DNA of 64,000 nucleotides from Paraburkholderia adhaesiva (GTDB lineage Bacteria; Pseudomonadota; Gammaproteobacteria; Burkholderiales; Burkholderiaceae), in assembly GCF_021390575.1 (NCBI RefSeq), contig NZ_JAJEJQ010000001.1:1712501-1776500 (forward strand). Reading direction: 5' to 3'. The number at the start of each line of letters is the position of its first letter. Position 1 is the first letter of the stretch. Positions 27,217-36,980 of this stretch are shown one piece after another. The translations under genes were made by a program, and so were the position numbers. Below the pieces are notes generated by a model. It was not told the origin of the DNA and ran no database searches. It worked only from the letters and a program-made list of their open reading frames with translations.

Positions 27217-28692
27217 TCAGTCGCGCTCGAACAGCGCAATCGACTCCACGTGCGACGTGTGCGGAAACATGTTCACGACGCCCGCCCCCTTGAGCCGATA
27301 GCCTGCCTCGTGCACGAGCAGGCCTGCGTCGCGCGCGAGCGTGGACGGATTGCACGAAACGTAGACGATGCGCTTCGGCAGCGGACCGTCGCCGCTCTGC
27401 GCGATGTCCGCAAGCGCCCTTGACACCGCGAACGCGCCTTCGCGCGGCGGATCGACGAGGAACTTGTCGAAGGCACCGAGCGCACGCATGTCGTCGGCGG
27501 TCACTTCAAACAGGTTGCGGCAAGCAAACGATGTGTGGCCGTCCACGCCGTTCTCGCGCGCGTTCTCGAGCGCACGCGCCGTCAGCGCGTCACTGCCTTC
27601 GATCCCCACCACCTCGCGCGCGAGCCGCGCGAGCGGCAGCGTGAAGTTGCCGATCCCGCAGAACAGATCGAGCACGCGGTCGCCCTTGTGCGGCGCGAGC
27701 AGGCGCAGCGCGCGGCCGACCAGCACGCGATTGATCTGATGATTGACCTGCGTGAAATCCGTCGGCTTGAACGGCATCCGGATGTCGAACTCGGGCAGCG
27801 TGTAATCGAGCTGCGCGTCGAGCGGATAAAACGGGAACACCGAGTCCGGGCCCTTCGGCTGCAACCAGAACTGCACGTTGTGTTCGTCGGCGAAGATGCG
27901 CAGCAATGCTTCGTCGGCTGCGGTGAGCGGCTCCAGGATGCGCAGCACGAGCGCTGTCACGCTCGAACCGACGGCCAGTTCGATCTGCGGCATGCGATCG
28001 CGGATCGACAGCCCTTCAACCAGCTTGCGCAGTGGCACCAGCATCGCCGAAACGTGCGGCGGCAGCACCTCGCAGCTCGTCATATCGGCAACGTAGCTGC
28101 TCTTCTTCTCGTGGAAACCGACCAGCACGCCGCCCTTCTTCGGCACGTTGCGCACGGTGAGACGAGCGCGGTAGCGGTAACCCCACGAAGGACCGTGAAT
28201 CGGCCGGAACATCGATTCGGCGCGGACCTTGGAAAGATGTGCGAGGTTGTCTTCGAGCACACGCTGCTTGACCGCGATCTGGGCGCGCACGTCCAGATGC
28301 TGCATGGAACAGCCGCCGCAGATGCCAAAAAACTGGCACTGCGGTTTCGTGCGGATCGAGCTTTCGCGCAGCACATTCACCACCTGCGCCTGCTCAAAGC
28401 TTGGCTTCTTGCGGTAGCTCGAGTAGGTCACGCGCTCGCCGGGCAGCGCGCCCTCGACGAAGATCACCTTGCCCGGCTCGCCGGTCTCGGTGACGGTGCG
28501 GCCGACGCCGCGCGCTTCCATGTCGAGTGACTCGATCTCCAGAATCGGGGCATGAAGCACCGACGCGTCCGCGGCAGCGCGCCGTTCGGCCCGACGCTCG
28601 CGCTTCGAGCGCTTCGCGGGAACGGCAGCGGCATCCTGAGCGGGAGCGGCGTGGACGGGATCGGCTTGAGGGTCGGGGGCAGCTTGAGACAC
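27217..28692 (-). CDS. rlmD: 23S rRNA (uracil-1939-C5)-methyltransferase RlmD
   Basis: RlmD (RumA) methylates U1939 of 23S rRNA using SAM and contains a 4Fe-4S cluster. The 491-residue protein has a basic N-terminal extension, a TRAM domain (about residues 45-105), the cluster cysteines in [15 protein letters not shown], the SAM motif [15 protein letters not shown], the catalytic-site DPPREGA and the nucleophile Cys in [12 protein letters not shown]. The start is taken at the GTG at 28692, which has AGGAA eight bases upstream; the frame is open to 28830 without a ribosome site. It converges on bamD across a shared terminator and diverges from the lipoprotein gene at 28922. Confidence 0.93.
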   Translation of the reverse strand: MSQAAPDPQADPVHAAPAQDAAAVPAKRSKRERRAERRAAADASVLHAPILEIESLDMEARGVGRTVTETGEPGKVIFVEGALPGERVTYSSYRKKPSFEQAQVVNVLRESSIRTKPQCQFFGICGGCSMQHLDVRAQIAVKQRVLEDNLAHLSKVRAESMFRPIHGPSWGYRYRARLTVRNVPKKGGVLVGFHEKKSSYVADMTSCEVLPPHVSAMLVPLRKLVEGLSIRDRMPQIELAVGSSVTALVLRILEPLTAADEALLRIFADEHNVQFWLQPKGPDSVFPFYPLDAQLDYTLPEFDIRMPFKPTDFTQVNHQINRVLVGRALRLLAPHKGDRVLDLFCGIGNFTLPLARLAREVVGIEGSDALTARALENARENGVDGHTSFACRNLFEVTADDMRALGAFDKFLVDPPREGAFAVSRALADIAQSGDGPLPKRIVYVSCNPSTLARDAGLLVHEAGYRLKGAGVVNMFPHTSHVESIALFERD

Positions 28693-28921
28693 CAGCGGGT
28701 TCCTGACAAACAGTGGGGATGAAATATGGGCGAAGGCGAGATTGTAGACGAACTCGGCACCGCTACCCTCGACGAGCCGTAGCGGAGTCCACGTTGCCGC
28801 ACCCTGGGGATTCCCCAATACGTCCGGCAAGGGGTAGCGCTGGCGTTTTCAGGGTAATTCGATGGAAAATCACGCGTGCAACATTGACTGATAACACCCC
28901 ACTTTCATCGCTGGAGCCGAA

Positions 28922-29212
28922 TTGAGCAAGTTATTACGCTTTGCGGCGGCCGTCGCGCCGCTTCTCGTCCTCGCCGCCTGTGCCTCGTCCGACAAGGAGC
29001 CCGAACGGCTGATCGCCTCCGTTACGCCGGGGCTCACGCAAACAGAAGTGATGCGACATCTTGGACCGCCTGATCACGTCTACGATTACGCCGGCCGTGA
29101 CTGCTTCCAGTATGCGCTCGGCGACAAGAATGTCCCGCTCGCGGTCTATTTCGACGATCAAGGGCGAGTGGTCAGCTCCGTGCGCGAAGCATGCAAGGGC
29201 CGCATGCGCTGA
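28922..29212 (+). CDS. small lipoprotein with BamE/SmpA-like fold
   Basis: A 96-residue lipoprotein. The signal peptide ends in the lipobox LVLAAC (Cys20). The mature part, RLIASVTPGLTQTEVMRHLGPPDHVYDYAGRDCFQYALGDKNVPLAVYFDD, has the pattern of the SmpA/OmlA (BamE) fold: a short helix with GLTQTEVMRHLGPP, then strands. It is a relative of BamE rather than certain BamE. The start codon is TTG (28922), supported by GGAG five bases upstream and the perfect placing of the signal peptide. It stands alone, divergent from rlmD. Confidence 0.85.
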   Translation: MSKLLRFAAAVAPLLVLAACASSDKEPERLIASVTPGLTQTEVMRHLGPPDHVYDYAGRDCFQYALGDKNVPLAVYFDDQGRVVSSVREACKGRMR

Positions 29213-29330
29213 CGTTCGTTACGGCGGGCGTCGCTATTGTGCGCACCTGCCCGCTGCCGCGTTCTCTGGCGCTCCCGCGGTTTGCCTTTGGGCTACAGTG
29301 AAGCGATACCGCTTTGCGTCTGGATGGCCC

Positions 29331-30191
29331 ATGAAACTGCTCAACTGGAACATTCAATGGGGCCGCGACGCAGCGGGTGTCGTGGATCTCGCGCGCACGG
29401 TGCGCGAGGCGCGACGGATTGTCGACTTCGACGTGCTTTGCCTGCAGGAAGTCACACGCGGCTTTGGCGCGTTGCCGGGCGCCCCCGGCGACGATCAGTT
29501 CGCGGAACTGGCAGCGCTTCTGCCCGGTTTCACGATCGTCGAGGGAATCGGCGTCGATCTTCCCGCGCCGCAAGACACATCGGGTGCGCGCCGGCGCCAG
29601 TTCGGTAACGCCATCGCGAGTCGTTTTCCCGTCGCACAGGTGTGGCGCCACCTGCTGCCGTGGCCCGCCGAACCAGCCGCACCGTCGATGCAGCGCGTGG
29701 CGCTCGAAGCGGTACTCGACGCGCCGGGCGGCGCGCTACGCGTGCTGGTCACCCATCTCGAGTATTACTCCGTACGTCAGCGCCTCGCGCAGGTCGACGA
29801 ACTGCGGCGCTTGCAGCAGGAAGCCGCGGCACACGCCGCGTACCCGGCGCCGGCCGAAAACGACGCGGGTCCGTTCGCGTCGACTGCGCGTCCTGCGAGC
29901 GCCATCGTCTGCGGCGATTTCAACAGTGCGTGGGGCAGCGAAGCCTACACGCGCATGCTGGAACCGATCGCCGATAGCCTCTCGTTCGTCGACGCGTGGA
30001 CAGCACTGCATCCGGGCTCGACACCGCCACCGACCGCCGGTGTCTACGACACCGTGCAATGGTCGTCCGGCCCGCTCGCGTGCGATTTCATCTTCGTCAC
30101 GCAAGACCTGCTCGGGCGGCTTACACGCTGCGAGATCGACGGCGCGACGCAGGCGTCAGATCATCAACCGATCGCGCTGGAACTGGACTAA
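29331..30191 (+). CDS. endonuclease/exonuclease/phosphatase family protein
   Basis: A 286-residue metal-dependent hydrolase of the EEP (AP endonuclease/DNase I-like) superfamily. The ordered motifs are all there: LLNWNIQWG at residues 3-11, the metal-binding Glu in VLCLQEVTRG, VLVTHLEYYSVRQRLAQ, ICGDFNSAWGS with the Asp/Asn pair, FIFVTQDLL and the final catalytic SDHQPIALEL. It lacks a signal peptide, so it is probably cytoplasmic. Substrates in this superfamily range from DNA to phospholipids, and the sequence does not decide. The ATG at 29331 directly precedes the first motif. It converges on the exonuclease gene, 19 bases apart. Confidence 0.88.
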   Translation: MKLLNWNIQWGRDAAGVVDLARTVREARRIVDFDVLCLQEVTRGFGALPGAPGDDQFAELAALLPGFTIVEGIGVDLPAPQDTSGARRRQFGNAIASRFPVAQVWRHLLPWPAEPAAPSMQRVALEAVLDAPGGALRVLVTHLEYYSVRQRLAQVDELRRLQQEAAAHAAYPAPAENDAGPFASTARPASAIVCGDFNSAWGSEAYTRMLEPIADSLSFVDAWTALHPGSTPPPTAGVYDTVQWSSGPLACDFIFVTQDLLGRLTRCEIDGATQASDHQPIALELD

Positions 30192-30210
30192 GACGTTTGG
30201 CGAATGCCGC

Positions 30211-30987
30211 TCAGGCGCCGAACGCCGCGAGATACTCGGCCCAATGCGGCGCGGGTTCGATGGCGAGCGCATTCTTGACGTGCGTGATCTCGTCTTCGTA
30301 TTCGCGTTCGGTAAAGCCGCCGCGCATCAACTGGAAGCGGCAGTACAGCAGATACGTATTCACGACGTCGGTCTCGCAGTAGTTGCGAATTTCCTCGATG
30401 CGTCCCTGCTGGAACGCCGACCACACCTGGCCGCCGTCCATGCCGAGCTTGCCCGGAAAGCCGCAGAGTTTCGCGAGTGCATCGAGTGGCGCGTTGGCGC
30501 GCGCCTGATACATCGCGAGCACGTCCATCAGGTCGGTGTGACGCGAGTGATAGCGGCTGATGTAGTTGTTCCACTTGAAATCGCGGTCGTCTTCGCCGAG
30601 ATCCCAGTAGCGGGACGCACGGATGCCGTGCACGAGCGCGCGATAGTGCAGCACGGGCAGATCGAAGCCGCCGCCGTTCCACGAGACGAGCTGCGGCGTG
30701 TACTTCTCGATGGTGCGATAGAACGACTGGATAAGCGCGGCCTCGCCGTCTTCGGGCGTGCCGAGGGAGCGCACGCGAAAACCCTGGCCATCGCGGAACA
30801 CGCAGGAAATCGCGGCGACGCGCTGCAGATGATGCGGCAGGAAATCGCTGCCCGTTTTCTCGCGGCGCGCGGCGAACGCATGTTCGGCCACTTCGGCGTC
30901 GGTCAGCGAGGCGGGAAGATCTTCGAGACGGCGAATGCCGTCGACATCGGGAATCGTCTCGATGTCAAATACAAGGACAGGTGTCAT
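30211..30987 (-). CDS. 3'-5' exonuclease of the PolB proofreading-like family
   Basis: A 258-residue DEDDy-type 3'-5' exonuclease resembling the proofreading domain of family B polymerases, without a polymerase domain. Exo I is VLVFDIETIPD (residues 4-14) with the first Asp and Glu, Exo II is LVSWNGGGFDLPVLHYRAL, and Exo III is the tyrosine-containing YCETDVVNTYLLYCRF. All four acidic metal ligands are present, so it should be active. It starts 21 bases after rpoS, on the same strand, and may be read through from it. The biological substrate is not known to me. Confidence 0.9.
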   Translation of the reverse strand: MTPVLVFDIETIPDVDGIRRLEDLPASLTDAEVAEHAFAARREKTGSDFLPHHLQRVAAISCVFRDGQGFRVRSLGTPEDGEAALIQSFYRTIEKYTPQLVSWNGGGFDLPVLHYRALVHGIRASRYWDLGEDDRDFKWNNYISRYHSRHTDLMDVLAMYQARANAPLDALAKLCGFPGKLGMDGGQVWSAFQQGRIEEIRNYCETDVVNTYLLYCRFQLMRGGFTEREYEDEITHVKNALAIEPAPHWAEYLAAFGA

Positions 30988-31008
30988 CCGGTTCAGGTGC
31001 GCAGCAAT

Positions 31009-32091
31009 TTACAGGACGGCGTCTTTACGCACGCCGTTGGAAGCGAAAAAGCGCTTGAGGCGCACCAGTGCTTCCTGCTGGATCTGCCGCACGCGCTCAC
31101 GGGTCAGGCCCATCTCGTCGGCGAGTTCTTCGAGCGTCGCCGGTTCGATGTGATTCAGCCCGAAGCGGCGCTCGATCACGTGGCGATGCTTGTCGGACAG
31201 CCGCCCAAGCCAGGCGCGCGTAAGCGTTTCCAGTTCGCGATGTTGCACTTCCGCGTCGGGTGACTGGCTCTGGTCGTCGGAAAGGAGATCGAGCAGGCTG
31301 CTCGCGGGATCGAGGTCGAGCGGCGCGTCGAGCGAGGCCGTATGCTCGTTGAGTGCGAGGATGTCGGTGACTTCCTCGGTCGTCTTGCCCGTGAGGTAGG
31401 CGATGTCGTCGATGCTCGCGTCGCGCCGCTCGGACGCCGAGTCGGCGTTCAGCGAATTCTTCTCCAGGTGACGCTTCGCGCGCAGCACCTGGTTCAGTTC
31501 GCGGATCACGTGCACCGGCAGCCTCACCGTGCGCGCCTGATTCATGATCGCGCGTTCGATGCTCTGGCGGATCCACCACGTCGCATAGGTCGAGAAGCGA
31601 AACCCTCGCGCCGGATCGAACTTCTCGATCGCGTGCATGAGGCCGAGGTTGCCTTCCTCAATCAGGTCGAGCAGCGGAACGCCACGGTTCAGGTAACCCT
31701 TCGCAATGCTCACCACGAGCCGCAGATTGCGCTCGATCATCACCTGGCGCGCATCGAACTCCCCCGCCTTCGCGAGGCGCGAATAGCGCTGCTCCTCTTC
31801 GACGGTGAGCAGCGGCTTCACGCTGATGCGGTTCAGATAATGCTGGATCGTGTCGGCCGTGAGTTCGGCCTGCAGGATCGCGCGGAAATCGTCGGCGTCG
31901 GAAGCGGGTTCGGCAGCTTCGCGACCGCTTCCCTCCTCTTCAGCCGCTGTTTCGCGCTCTTCGAATTCGCGCGAATTGTCGAGTTCGGACAGCGTCTCGT
32001 CGTCGCCCGACGCAGCGCTGTCCTCCACCGAAACCGGGGTGGCCTCGCTGTCAGTCTCGGTTTGCTCCAGACGGCGCTTCGATTTCGGCAT
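31009..32091 (-). CDS. rpoS: stationary-phase sigma factor RpoS
   Basis: RpoS directs RNA polymerase to general-stress and stationary-phase promoters. The 360-residue protein has an acidic N-terminal tail (residues 1-65), region 1.2 (DTIQHYLNRISVKPLLTVEEE), region 2 with GNLGLMHAIEKFDPARGFRFSTYATWWIRQSIERA, region 3, and region 4 ending in the HTH LEELADEMGLTRERVRQIQQEALVRLKRF. The insertion-free spacing between regions 1.2 and 2 distinguishes it from RpoD. It follows nlpD by 12 bases; as in other proteobacteria its main promoter probably lies inside nlpD, though I cannot identify it. Confidence 0.97.
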   Translation of the reverse strand: MPKSKRRLEQTETDSEATPVSVEDSAASGDDETLSELDNSREFEERETAAEEEGSGREAAEPASDADDFRAILQAELTADTIQHYLNRISVKPLLTVEEEQRYSRLAKAGEFDARQVMIERNLRLVVSIAKGYLNRGVPLLDLIEEGNLGLMHAIEKFDPARGFRFSTYATWWIRQSIERAIMNQARTVRLPVHVIRELNQVLRAKRHLEKNSLNADSASERRDASIDDIAYLTGKTTEEVTDILALNEHTASLDAPLDLDPASSLLDLLSDDQSQSPDAEVQHRELETLTRAWLGRLSDKHRHVIERRFGLNHIEPATLEELADEMGLTRERVRQIQQEALVRLKRFFASNGVRKDAVL

Positions 32092-32103
32092 AGTCGGCTC
32101 GCT

Positions 32104-32979
32104 TCATTGCGGCGGCAAGTACTTCAGTGGGTCGACGGGCTTGCCCTGACGGCGGACTTCGAAATGCAGCATCACGCGGTCCGAATCGCTATTACCCATT
32201 TCAGCGATTTTCTGACCTTTCGAGACCGCATCCCCTTCTTTTACCATCAAAGCGCTGTTGTGTGCATACGCGGTCAAAAACGTCGCGTCATGCTTGATGA
32301 TAATGAGATTGCCGTATCCGCGCAGCCCATTTCCGGCGTAAACCACGCGTCCATCGGCGGCGGCCTTGATGGGATCTCCGGCTGCACCACCGATATTGAT
32401 GCCTTTGTTCTGCCCGTCGTCGAACCGGTTGAGCATCGGACCGCGCACCGGCCAGCCCAACGCGATACTGCTCGACACCGCTGCTGCGTCAACTGCATTG
32501 GCCAGCGGCGGCACCGTCGCGGCGTTCGCTCCCGGACCGGCGACCGGCGGCGTCACGGAGCCCGGCCCGATACTTTGCACATTGCCGGCCGGCACCGGTG
32601 CGGTGACCACGCCCGGCGTCGCCGCGGCAACGTTTGCTCCCGGCGGCGCAACGCGCAGCAACTGGTCCACTTCAATCTGATTCGGGTTCGCGAGATTATT
32701 CCACGCTGCGATGTCGCGGTAGTTCTGCCCGTTTTCTAGCGCAATTCGATAGAGCGTGTCACCCGGCTTTACCCGATAGTACCCCGGAGGCGCCGGCCCG
32801 AGCGGCACAGCAGGCTGCGCTGCGGCTGTGCCGGACGGCGCGGTGCGGTCTTCCACGGGTGCCAGATCGAACCGCGATGCGCAGGCCGTCAAGAGACAGA
32901 GCGCGATGACCGAGAGGCTGCGCTGGACTAAGGTCAGATCGACATTCAGGCGGTTTCCTGGCATCACGACAATATTCAT
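32104..32979 (-). CDS. nlpD: NlpD-type LysM/LytM lipoprotein
   Basis: A 291-residue murein hydrolase activator. The signal peptide ends in the lipobox LLTAC near residue 33. A LysM domain follows (residues 68-112, YYRVKPGDTLYRIALENGQNYRDIAAWNNLANPNQIEVDQ), then a Pro/Ala/Val linker, then a C-terminal M23/LytM domain (residues 175-291). The LytM metal site is incomplete: the first motif reads NKGINIGG without the usual His and Asp, as in E. coli NlpD, so it probably activates an amidase (AmiC) rather than cutting peptidoglycan. HFEVRRQGKPVDPLKYLP is intact. It lies between pcm and rpoS. An alternative start is the ATG five codons in. Confidence 0.93.
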   Translation of the reverse strand: MNIVVMPGNRLNVDLTLVQRSLSVIALCLLTACASRFDLAPVEDRTAPSGTAAAQPAVPLGPAPPGYYRVKPGDTLYRIALENGQNYRDIAAWNNLANPNQIEVDQLLRVAPPGANVAAATPGVVTAPVPAGNVQSIGPGSVTPPVAGPGANAATVPPLANAVDAAAVSSSIALGWPVRGPMLNRFDDGQNKGINIGGAAGDPIKAAADGRVVYAGNGLRGYGNLIIIKHDATFLTAYAHNSALMVKEGDAVSKGQKIAEMGNSDSDRVMLHFEVRRQGKPVDPLKYLPPQ

Positions 32980-32984
32980 CGGTT

Positions 32985-34070
32985 TCAGATCACTCCGGAT
33001 TTTAAGGGGACAAAGAAAACGCGATCAAGCCGCGACTCACGCCATTGCGCAGGGCCCGTGCGCTCGACCAGCGTGAGCACCTGGGTCGCCTCGCCGCCGG
33101 CAGCGGCGGGCGACGCGACGGGCGCCACGAGCCTCCCGCCAATGGCGAGTTGTTCGAGCAGCGCCTGCGGCACGTCGAAGCCCGCGGCCGCGATCACGAT
33201 CGCGTCGAACGGTGCAGCCGACGGCAATCCGAGCCGTCCGTCACCATAGTGCAGACGGATGTTCGGGATGCGCAACGGGCGAAGATTGGTCTTCGCCCGT
33301 TCGTACAGCGGCTTGATGCGTTCTATCGAATAAACATCGCGTGCGATCTGGCTCAGCACGGCCGCCTGATACCCGCAGCCGGTGCCGATCTCGAGCACGC
33401 GGTCGAGCGTACGGCCGGCGCCCGCGAGTTCGAGCATGCGGGCCACGACCGAAGGCTTCGAGATCGTCTGCTGATGGCCGATCGGCAGCGCCGCATCTTC
33501 GTAGGCCTGAGTCGCGAGACCCGGATCGACGAACATGTGGCGCGGCACGCCCGCGAGTGCCTGAAGCACGCGCGCATCGGCGAGGCCATTCGCACGCAGG
33601 CGTTCGACCATCCGCTCGCGAACGCGTTCCGAAGTCAACGCAAGTGCACTGTTGAGCGGCACGCCTGGCGCGCCGGATGTCGGCGTGCCACTCGTGCGCT
33701 GTGGAGCATTGGAGCGTATTGCGACCGAGCGGTTCGCGCTCGCCGGCGAAAGATGCGTAGCGGGTTGCGCTGCACGCGGCGCGGCATCACTGCGGCGCAC
33801 ATCGTTCGGACGCGCGGGCGCAGTCGATGCGCCGCTCATCGGGCTCTTGCTGACGGCGCCCTGCGGACGCCCTGGCATGCCGGCACCGACCCCGCCACCT
33901 GTGCGCGGCACCGATGGCTTTGCCACGTCCTTCGCCATGCCAGTCTTGCCCGCACCGCCGAGCGAGCCACGTGCTTCGCCGTGACGCGAATCGAGACCGT
34001 CGCGACGGCGCGGCTCGCGCACGAGGTCCGCGAGTCCGAGCGGAAAACGCTTCGTGCGCTCGCCAGTCAT
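32985..34070 (-). CDS. pcm: protein-L-isoaspartate O-methyltransferase with long N-terminal extension
   Basis: Pcm methylates L-isoaspartyl residues to start repair of aged proteins. The enzyme domain occupies residues 140-361: [19 protein letters not shown], the catalytic-site [21 protein letters not shown] motif [18 protein letters not shown], and [22 protein letters not shown]. About 140 residues before it are a Pro/Ala/Ser/Arg-rich tail with no fold, making the protein much longer than the usual 210-220 residues. The ATG at 34070 overlaps the surE stop by four bases (ATGA), which supports this start and hence the extension. It is the second gene of surE-pcm-nlpD-rpoS. Confidence 0.93.
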   Translation of the reverse strand: MTGERTKRFPLGLADLVREPRRRDGLDSRHGEARGSLGGAGKTGMAKDVAKPSVPRTGGGVGAGMPGRPQGAVSKSPMSGASTAPARPNDVRRSDAAPRAAQPATHLSPASANRSVAIRSNAPQRTSGTPTSGAPGVPLNSALALTSERVRERMVERLRANGLADARVLQALAGVPRHMFVDPGLATQAYEDAALPIGHQQTISKPSVVARMLELAGAGRTLDRVLEIGTGCGYQAAVLSQIARDVYSIERIKPLYERAKTNLRPLRIPNIRLHYGDGRLGLPSAAPFDAIVIAAAGFDVPQALLEQLAIGGRLVAPVASPAAAGGEATQVLTLVERTGPAQWRESRLDRVFFVPLKSGVI

Positions 34071-34828
34071 GAAGCGCTGTCGCCCCGACGCACCCATGCT
34101 TGCGTCTCTGGCAACATCTGCGTGTGGGTCAGATCGAGTTGCAGCGGCGTTATCGACACGTTGCCGTGTGACACCGCATGGAAATCCGTGCCCTCGCTCG
34201 CGTCGCGCGCGCTGCCCGATGGGCCGATCCAGTAGATCGGCTCGCCGCGCGGATTGGTCTGCCGGATCACCGGCTGCGACGGATGACGCTTGCCGAGGCG
34301 CGTAACGGACCATTCGCCGAGTTCGTCGTAGGGCAAGTTCGGAATGTTGACGTTCAGGAGCGGATGCCCCCGCAGTGGATTCGCGAGGTAATGCGACACG
34401 ATTTCGGCAGCGACTCGCGCGGCGGAATCGAGATGGGCCCAGTCCTTGTCGACGAGCGAGAACGCAATGGCCGGCACGCCGAACATGATGCCCTCGGTAG
34501 CCGCGGCCACCGTGCCCGAGTAAAGCGTGTCCTCGCCCATGTTCTGGCCGTTGTTGATACCGGAGACCACGAGATCGGGCTTGTGCTCGAACATGCCTGT
34601 GAGCGCGATGTGCACCGAATCGGTGGGCGTGCCGTTCACGTAGTAGAAGCCAGTGGTCGCGGAGCGCAGCACCGAGAGCGGCCGCCACAGCGTGAGCGAG
34701 TTCGATGCGCCGCTGCAGTTCTGCTCCGGCGCCATCACCGTGACTTCGCCGAGCGGCTTGAGCGCCTCATAGAGCGCAGCGAGTCCGGGGGCGAGATAAC
34801 CGTCGTCATTGCTGAGTAGTATTCGCAT
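34067..34828 (-). CDS. surE: 5'/3'-nucleotidase SurE
   Basis: SurE is a metal-dependent nucleoside monophosphate phosphatase linked to stationary-phase survival. The 253-residue protein opens with the signature [16 protein letters not shown], containing the metal-binding Asp8 and Asp9, followed by [15 protein letters not shown] with the conserved Ser, [11 protein letters not shown], and [26 protein letters not shown]. It starts the conserved surE-pcm-nlpD-rpoS series and overlaps pcm by four bases. A TACAAT lies only 6 bases upstream of the ATG with no Shine-Dalgarno, hinting at a leaderless transcript. Confidence 0.97.
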   Translation of the reverse strand: MRILLSNDDGYLAPGLAALYEALKPLGEVTVMAPEQNCSGASNSLTLWRPLSVLRSATTGFYYVNGTPTDSVHIALTGMFEHKPDLVVSGINNGQNMGEDTLYSGTVAAATEGIMFGVPAIAFSLVDKDWAHLDSAARVAAEIVSHYLANPLRGHPLLNVNIPNLPYDELGEWSVTRLGKRHPSQPVIRQTNPRGEPIYWIGPSGSARDASEGTDFHAVSHGNVSITPLQLDLTHTQMLPETQAWVRRGDSAS

Positions 34829-34834
34829 CGGACG

Positions 34835-34840
34835 ATTGTA
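34835..34840 (-). promoter_or_regulatory. -10-like element directly before surE
   Basis: TACAAT on the minus strand ends 6 bases before the surE ATG, which would place the start point at or next to the A of the ATG. The -35 is poor (TTCGCC at 17 bases). Confidence 0.35.
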
Positions 34841-35058
34841 ACCGAGGAAAGAAGGCAGGCGAACGACAGTCCGGGAAGCCCGCGCGAGGCGCTGCGCACA
34901 CGCCGGTGTGCCACAAGCCTCGCTCCATTCCCAGCGCTCTTCTTCCCGATTTTTAGAGCCCGCACTGAATGAAACGATCGTTCGCGTCGCGGTCTGGTGC
35001 CGTACACTGTCCGCTGATCCCGGCTTCATGAACGACGCGACAGAACACAGGAGACACG

Positions 35059-36030
35059 ATGCGCGCCATCCGCTGCAACCAGTACGGTCCGCCCGATTCG
35101 CTCACGCTCGAGGAGCTGCCCGACCTTACGCCCGACGCGGGTCAGGTCGTGATCGACGTGAAGGCAGCGGCCGTCAATTTCCCCGACGTGCTCATCATCG
35201 AGAACAAGTATCAGATGAAGCCGCCGCTGCCCTTTACGCCGGGTGCCGAGGTAGCCGGCGTCGTGCGCGCGGCAGGCGTCGGTGTGAAGCTCGCGCCGGG
35301 CACACGTGTGGCCGCCTACGTGGCTACTGGCGGTTTCGCCGAGCAAGTCATCGCCGATGCCTCCGCGTGCGTGCCGCTGCCCGATGGCGCCGATTTCGCG
35401 ACAGCCGCCGCGTTCACGCTCGCCTATGGCACATCGCATCACGCTGTGGTCGATCGCGCGGCGCTGCGTCCGGGCGAGACGATGCTCGTGCTCGGCGCCG
35501 CGGGGGGGGTGGGCCTCGCGGCGGTCGAAATCGGCAAGGCGCTCGGCGCGCGCGTGATCGCTGCGGCATCGAGCGAGGAAAAGCTGGAGGTCTGCCGGCG
35601 CTTCGGCGCAGACGCCACCATCAACTACAGCACTGAAGATCTGCGTGAGCGCGTCAAGGCGCTCACCGACGGCAAAGGCCCGGACGTGATCTACGATCCG
35701 GTCGGCGGCGTCTACGCGGAACCTGCTTTTCGCAGCATCGGCTGGAGGGGGCGCTACCTGGTCGTGGGCTTCGCCAACGGCGAGATACCGAAGCTGCCAC
35801 TCAACCTCACGCTGCTCAAGGGGGCGAGCATCGTCGGCGTGTTCTGGGGTGATTTCGCGCGCCGCGAGCCGCAGAACAACGCGGCGGCGTTCGCGCAGAT
35901 GGTCGGCTGGATCGGAGAAGGCAAGCTCAAGCCGTATGTCTCGAAACGCTACAACCTCGCCGACACTGCTCAAGCGCTGAAGGACATGGCGTCACGTCGC
36001 GTGATGGGTAAGATCGTGATCGAACCCTGA
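35059..36030 (+). CDS. NADPH:quinone oxidoreductase family protein
   Basis: A 323-residue zinc-independent medium-chain dehydrogenase/reductase of the quinone oxidoreductase (QOR) group. It has the GroES-like N-terminal half ([32 protein letters not shown]) and a Rossmann domain with the motif [20 protein letters not shown] near residues 148-167, plus DVIYDPVGG. The structural and catalytic zinc cysteines of alcohol dehydrogenases are absent. Likely reaction is NADPH-dependent reduction of quinones or alpha,beta-unsaturated carbonyls. It has AGGAG about 10 bases before the ATG and stands alone with its own terminator. Confidence 0.9.
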   Translation: MRAIRCNQYGPPDSLTLEELPDLTPDAGQVVIDVKAAAVNFPDVLIIENKYQMKPPLPFTPGAEVAGVVRAAGVGVKLAPGTRVAAYVATGGFAEQVIADASACVPLPDGADFATAAAFTLAYGTSHHAVVDRAALRPGETMLVLGAAGGVGLAAVEIGKALGARVIAAASSEEKLEVCRRFGADATINYSTEDLRERVKALTDGKGPDVIYDPVGGVYAEPAFRSIGWRGRYLVVGFANGEIPKLPLNLTLLKGASIVGVFWGDFARREPQNNAAAFAQMVGWIGEGKLKPYVSKRYNLADTAQALKDMASRRVMGKIVIEP

Positions 36031-36056
36031 GCCGGCGCTCTGCGGCCGGAACGAAT

Positions 36057-36085
36057 ACGGCGCGCCATGGCGCGCCGTTTTTTTT
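36057..36085 (+). terminator. terminator after the quinone oxidoreductase gene
   Basis: A perfect 22-bp palindrome (36057-36078; arms ACGGCGCGCCA and TGGCGCGCCGT) is followed by eight T residues. It lies 26 bases after the stop codon. Confidence 0.85.
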
Positions 36086-36113
36086 CGCCGACGGCAGCAG
36101 GCGCCGCCGCTCG

Positions 36114-36938
36114 TTAGAGCTTCTCGATGTCTGCCGTCCTCGGCTGCCACTTCATCAGACGCCTCTCCGCGAACCCGACAAGCGCATCGAGAACCAGCGC
36201 GAATGCCGTCAGCACGAGAATGCCCGCGAACACGGTATTGATGTCGAATGTGCCTTCGGCTTGCAGGATCAGATAACCGACGCCGCTCGCAGAACCGAGA
36301 TACTCGCCCACCACTGAACCCACGAACGCAAGCCCCACTGAAGTGTGCAGGCTAGAAAACACCCAGCTCGTCGCACTGGGCAGATAGACGTGGCGCAGCA
36401 GTTGCTTGCGGTTCGCACCGAGCATGCGCGCGTTTGCGAGCACGACCGGGCTCACTTCCTTCACGCCCTGATAGACATTGAAGAACACGATGAAGAACAC
36501 GAGCGTGACGCCGAGCGCCACCTTCGACCAGATACCGAGCCCGAACCACACGCCAAAAATCGGCGCGAGAATCACGCGCGGCATGGAGTTCGCAGCCTTG
36601 ATGTAGGGATCGGAGAGCGCACTTGCCATGGGTGCGAGCGCGAGCCACAGGCCAACGCCGAGCCCACTGACGGTGCCGATCACGAACGCGAGCACCGTCT
36701 CGATCAGCGTGACCCACAGATGCAGCCAGATCTCGCCGCCCGTGAACCACTGCCAGATGCGCACGAGGACCTTCTGCGGCTCGCCGAAAAGGAATGCGGC
36801 CTTGTCGGGGTCATCGAAGTAGAACGGCGGCAGGATCGACGGACTCGTCAGTACATACCAGAGCGCGAAGCACGCGACGAGCAGCAGCCACTGCCACACG
36901 ATGAGGTTGCCCCGGTTCGGGCGCAGCCGTTTCCACAT
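36114..36938 (-). CDS. ABC importer permease, NitT/TauT type
   Basis: A 274-residue inner-membrane permease of the nitrate/sulfonate/taurine group with about six membrane helices. The BPD-type EAA loop is MLGANRKQLLRHVYLPSATSWVFSSL, which contacts the ATPase; the SMPRVILAPIFGVWFGLGIWSKV segment is typical of SsuC/TauC. It is the last gene of a leftward unit (CoA-transferase, binding protein, ATPase, permease), 42 bases after the ATPase gene. The substrate is unknown; family members carry sulfonates, nitrate, pyrimidine precursors or aromatic acids. Confidence 0.9.
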   Translation of the reverse strand: MWKRLRPNRGNLIVWQWLLLVACFALWYVLTSPSILPPFYFDDPDKAAFLFGEPQKVLVRIWQWFTGGEIWLHLWVTLIETVLAFVIGTVSGLGVGLWLALAPMASALSDPYIKAANSMPRVILAPIFGVWFGLGIWSKVALGVTLVFFIVFFNVYQGVKEVSPVVLANARMLGANRKQLLRHVYLPSATSWVFSSLHTSVGLAFVGSVVGEYLGSASGVGYLILQAEGTFDINTVFAGILVLTAFALVLDALVGFAERRLMKWQPRTADIEKL

Positions 36939-36980
36939 GATGTTGTCTCTCCTGCTTTTCTTGTTCGGGCGCAGCGCGCT

